DNA from: Flavobacteriales bacterium
GTDB taxonomy: Bacteria; Bacteroidota; Bacteroidia; Flavobacteriales_D; Crocinitomicaceae
Reading direction: 5' to 3'
Assembly: GCA_018665005.1 (NCBI GenBank)
Contig: JABJEE010000278.1
Coordinates: 1-8,153 of the forward strand
DNA: 8,153 bases
Made by a program: the position numbers and the translations under genes. The notes beneath the pieces were generated by a model. It did no database searches. It worked only from the letters and a program-made list of their open reading frames with translations, and was not told the DNA's origin. The first letter of the stretch is position 1; every line of letters starts with the position of its first letter. Positions 6,209-8,153 of the stretch are shown here, one piece after another.

Positions 6209-7204
6209 ATGAGACTCCTTTATCTCGTATGGTTTTCTTGCTTATTCATAACACCTTCTGTTATGTCACAGGATATACATTGGTCACAATTCAATGACAA
6301 TCAATTGTTTCAAAATCCGGGTCACGCAGGTCATTTTGATGGAGACTATCGTTTTATTGGAAATTATAGAGATCAATGGCGAAGTGTAACCGTACCATTT
6401 AGTACAATGGCCATGTCCGTTGATGGTAAGTTTAAAAATTTAGGGATCGGAGTTAATTTGTTTAACGATCAAGCTGGAGATGGAAAATTCAGAACTGTAG
6501 AAATGCAGGGAAACCTTTCATATGCTATAAAACTCACGTCTGATTCAGCTCATGTTATACGGCCGGGTATAAATTTTGGAATGAATCACCGTCAAATCAA
6601 TTGGGATGCATTATACTTTGACAGTCAATATAATGGTTACGTTTTTAACCCAAGCGCCCCATCTAACGAAACCTACCAAAGCTCAAGAAAAACAAATATG
6701 TCGACTGGAGCAGGATTAGTTTATGAATATTTCAGGGACAATAGATTTAAAGTATTAGCCGGAGTTGGCGCGTTCAACTTAAATCGCCCGAATCAAGGGT
6801 TTTATGACCTAGAAATTCCAAGAGAAATTCGATATAACTCCTTTGTGAAAGGCACCTTTCAACTGAACGAAAAATGGGACATTGTCCCGAGTGCTCAATT
6901 CTCTAGTCAAGGTGTATACAAAGAATTGGTAATTGGAGGGTCCGGTAAATATTATTTAGAACGAAAGAAAGATGTATACTCCGCATTGTATGGAGGGGTT
7001 TGGTTTAGAAACAAAGATGCCGCATATCTTTCATTTGGATATGACTATCAAGATTTATTCGTGGGAATAAGCTATGACATCAATTTTTCGAAGCTTGTTC
7101 CTGCAAGCCACTTAAGAGGGGGCATCGAATTTGCTGTCCGTTACATTATTCGAAAATTCAAACCAAAACGCATTATTCATAGAGTATGCCCAGACTATAT
7201 TTAA
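6209..7204 (+). CDS. Type IX secretion system membrane protein, PorP/SprF family
   Basis: This 331-residue protein has a signal peptide (hydrophobic stretch 3-18, likely cut near SVMS-QD at 20/21) followed by a beta-barrel-like body. Family hallmarks are the mature N-terminus DIHWSQFNDNQLFQNPGHAG (22-41), YRDQW (54-58) in the usual place of YRNQW, many alternating strands, the C-terminal RGGIEFAVRYIIRK (303-316), and the ending CPDYI (327-331). PorP/SprF proteins sit in the outer membrane. In Bacteroidota with type IX secretion or gliding they help bring particular cargo, often large adhesins such as SprB, to the machinery or anchor it at the surface. Genomes usually carry many copies, so this is a paralogue rather than necessarily the core PorP. 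It overlaps the next gene by 19 nt, the common pairing of PorP/SprF with a periplasmic PD40/OmpA-type protein. No large adhesin gene lies directly upstream here. Confidence 0.9.
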   Translation: MRLLYLVWFSCLFITPSVMSQDIHWSQFNDNQLFQNPGHAGHFDGDYRFIGNYRDQWRSVTVPFSTMAMSVDGKFKNLGIGVNLFNDQAGDGKFRTVEMQGNLSYAIKLTSDSAHVIRPGINFGMNHRQINWDALYFDSQYNGYVFNPSAPSNETYQSSRKTNMSTGAGLVYEYFRDNRFKVLAGVGAFNLNRPNQGFYDLEIPREIRYNSFVKGTFQLNEKWDIVPSAQFSSQGVYKELVIGGSGKYYLERKKDVYSALYGGVWFRNKDAAYLSFGYDYQDLFVGISYDINFSKLVPASHLRGGIEFAVRYIIRKFKPKRIIHRVCPDYI

Positions 7205-8153
7205 TTGTTTTTTTTATTGCCATTTGTTTTGCAGGATCTTCGCAGAATAAATTAAAAAAGATTATTTCATTTGCGGACGAGCAATACGAACAGGGTGATT
7301 ATTATTATGCGTTAGATTACTATAAGCAAGCCCTTGAGCAAGATTCGAATTCTATAGAGTTATTGTGGAAATATGCTGAAACCCAAAAAGCATATAAAAA
7401 TTATGTCGAAGCTGAAAGGTACTACGGGAAAGTATACGCAAGAGAACAAACTACAATATATGAAAACAGCCTACTAAATTTGGGTTTGATGCAAAAGCAG
7501 AATGGAAATTATAATCAAGCCTTAAAAACTTTTAAACTTAGCGCAAAGAAACTAGAAGAAAAAAAAGCTTCTTGGTTTTACAAAAAATCTGTGAGAGAAG
7601 TTGAATCTACCAAATGGGCATTAGAAAACAAAACCGAAGAACTGGATTCACTCATACATCTGCCCTTAACTGTTAACTCTTATAATGCTGAGTTTCCACA
7701 TGACTTTAAAGACAATAGACTTGTTTTCTCATCCTTAAAAGCAGATTCCTTAAGCAACAAAGAGGAGGTATATAGCCAGTCGTACAGAAATAAAATTTAT
7801 TATTCCGAGCGCGATAGTCTCGGTAAATTTAAAGCTTATAAAGTGAATGAAGACCTCCTCAATAATGAAAACAATTATGGAAATGGATCATTTTCAAGTG
7901 ACGGCACAAAGTTTTATTATAGTACCTGCAACGACAACGGATTTAGCTACACCTGTAAAATACTAGTTACAAGTTATATCGACGGTAAATTTCAGGTTAT
8001 CGATACATTAGGTTCTTCTATAAATCAGAACGGCAAGAATAGTACAATGCCGAGAATCGCTAAAATTGACGGCCTTGACTATCTTTTCTTTTCCTCGAAT
8101 AGAAGAGGGAGTGTTGGAGGTTTAGATATTTGGGTTGCAGAAAGCATAGATGG
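7186..8153 (+). CDS. Secreted TPR and PD40 repeat protein, probable OmpA/PorE-like partner of the type IX system (3' truncated by window)
   Basis: The frame opens at ATG 7186 and runs to the right edge without a stop (322 full codons). The N-terminus MPRLYLIVFFIAICFAGSSQ is a signal peptide, and cleavage near residue 16-19 is likely. Next come about three TPR-like helical repeats: the first around 27-54 (ADEQYEQGDYYYALDYYKQA), the second around 58-88, the third around 95-125 (NGNYNQALKTFKLSAKK). A beta-propeller-like PD40 region begins near 165, with GSFSSDGTKFYYST (234-247) and YLFFSSNRRGSVGGLDIWVA (299-318). In Bacteroidota, TPR plus PD40 usually continues into a carboxypeptidase-regulatory-like domain and a C-terminal OmpA peptidoglycan-binding domain, as in PorE, but those would lie outside the window. 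The start overlaps the PorP/SprF gene by 19 nt, so the two are almost certainly cotranscribed. The OmpA ending is inferred, not seen. Confidence 0.85.
   Translation, partial: MPRLYLIVFFIAICFAGSSQNKLKKIISFADEQYEQGDYYYALDYYKQALEQDSNSIELLWKYAETQKAYKNYVEAERYYGKVYAREQTTIYENSLLNLGLMQKQNGNYNQALKTFKLSAKKLEEKKASWFYKKSVREVESTKWALENKTEELDSLIHLPLTVNSYNAEFPHDFKDNRLVFSSLKADSLSNKEEVYSQSYRNKIYYSERDSLGKFKAYKVNEDLLNNENNYGNGSFSSDGTKFYYSTCNDNGFSYTCKILVTSYIDGKFQVIDTLGSSINQNGKNSTMPRIAKIDGLDYLFFSSNRRGSVGGLDIWVAESID

Noticed and set aside
6191..6209. Short direct repeat of ATAACAA just before the PorP/SprF start
   Set aside because: Seven AT-rich bases repeated once are expected by chance in this DNA and match no known site.
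1..8153. tRNA, rRNA, riboswitch, CRISPR array, transposase or attachment site
   Set aside because: I looked for spaced repeats, terminal inverted repeats and conserved RNA motifs, and nothing stood out. Nearly all bases are accounted for by coding sequence.

Overview
The window looks like chromosomal DNA from an AT-rich member of the Bacteroidota, probably close to the Flavobacteriales. The evidence is a PorP/SprF-family type IX secretion protein followed by a TPR/PD40 protein, a DUF5916-type outer-membrane barrel, promoter-like sequences resembling the Bacteroidota pattern (TTG/TTTG, then TAnnTTTG), and the lack of clear Shine-Dalgarno sequences. I cannot assign a species. Gene density is very high. 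No intergenic gap exceeds about 135 bp, and there is no RNA gene, insertion sequence or CRISPR array that I can see.

Layout. (1) Positions 1-731, plus strand: the 3' end of a DUF5916-family barrel protein, cut by the left edge. (2) 724-3209, minus strand: a tight paaA-paaB-paaC-paaD operon, with junctions of +1, +2 and -7 nt, for the oxygenase part of the phenylacetyl-CoA 1,2-epoxidase. Its 3' end overlaps the barrel gene's 3' end by 8 bp. (3) 3210-3344: a 135-bp divergent control region. It holds a plausible promoter for each direction and a perfect 7+7-bp inverted repeat. (4) 3345-6159, plus strand: two tandem, clearly diverged paaE-type reductase genes (FAD/NAD(P)H domain plus C-terminal 2Fe-2S ferredoxin domain), then a short-chain dehydrogenase whose start overlaps the second reductase. 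(5) 6209 to the right edge, plus strand: a PorP/SprF-family gene that overlaps by 19 nt a secreted TPR/PD40 protein, which runs off the window.

How the parts work together. PaaA (di-iron catalytic subunit) and PaaC form the oxygenase core, PaaB bridges it, PaaE passes electrons from NAD(P)H through FAD and 2Fe-2S, and PaaD is thought to help assemble a metal or Fe-S centre. Together they convert phenylacetyl-CoA to its ring 1,2-epoxide. None of the other known catabolic genes (ligase PaaK, isomerase PaaG, ring-opening PaaZ, beta-oxidation PaaFHJ) is in the window. The right-hand genes belong to the type IX secretion/gliding world and are probably functionally separate.

Nothing here is clearly a new system. 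The points most worth checking are the duplicated, divergently transcribed reductase coupled to an SDR, and the inverted repeat between the two promoters as a possible operator.
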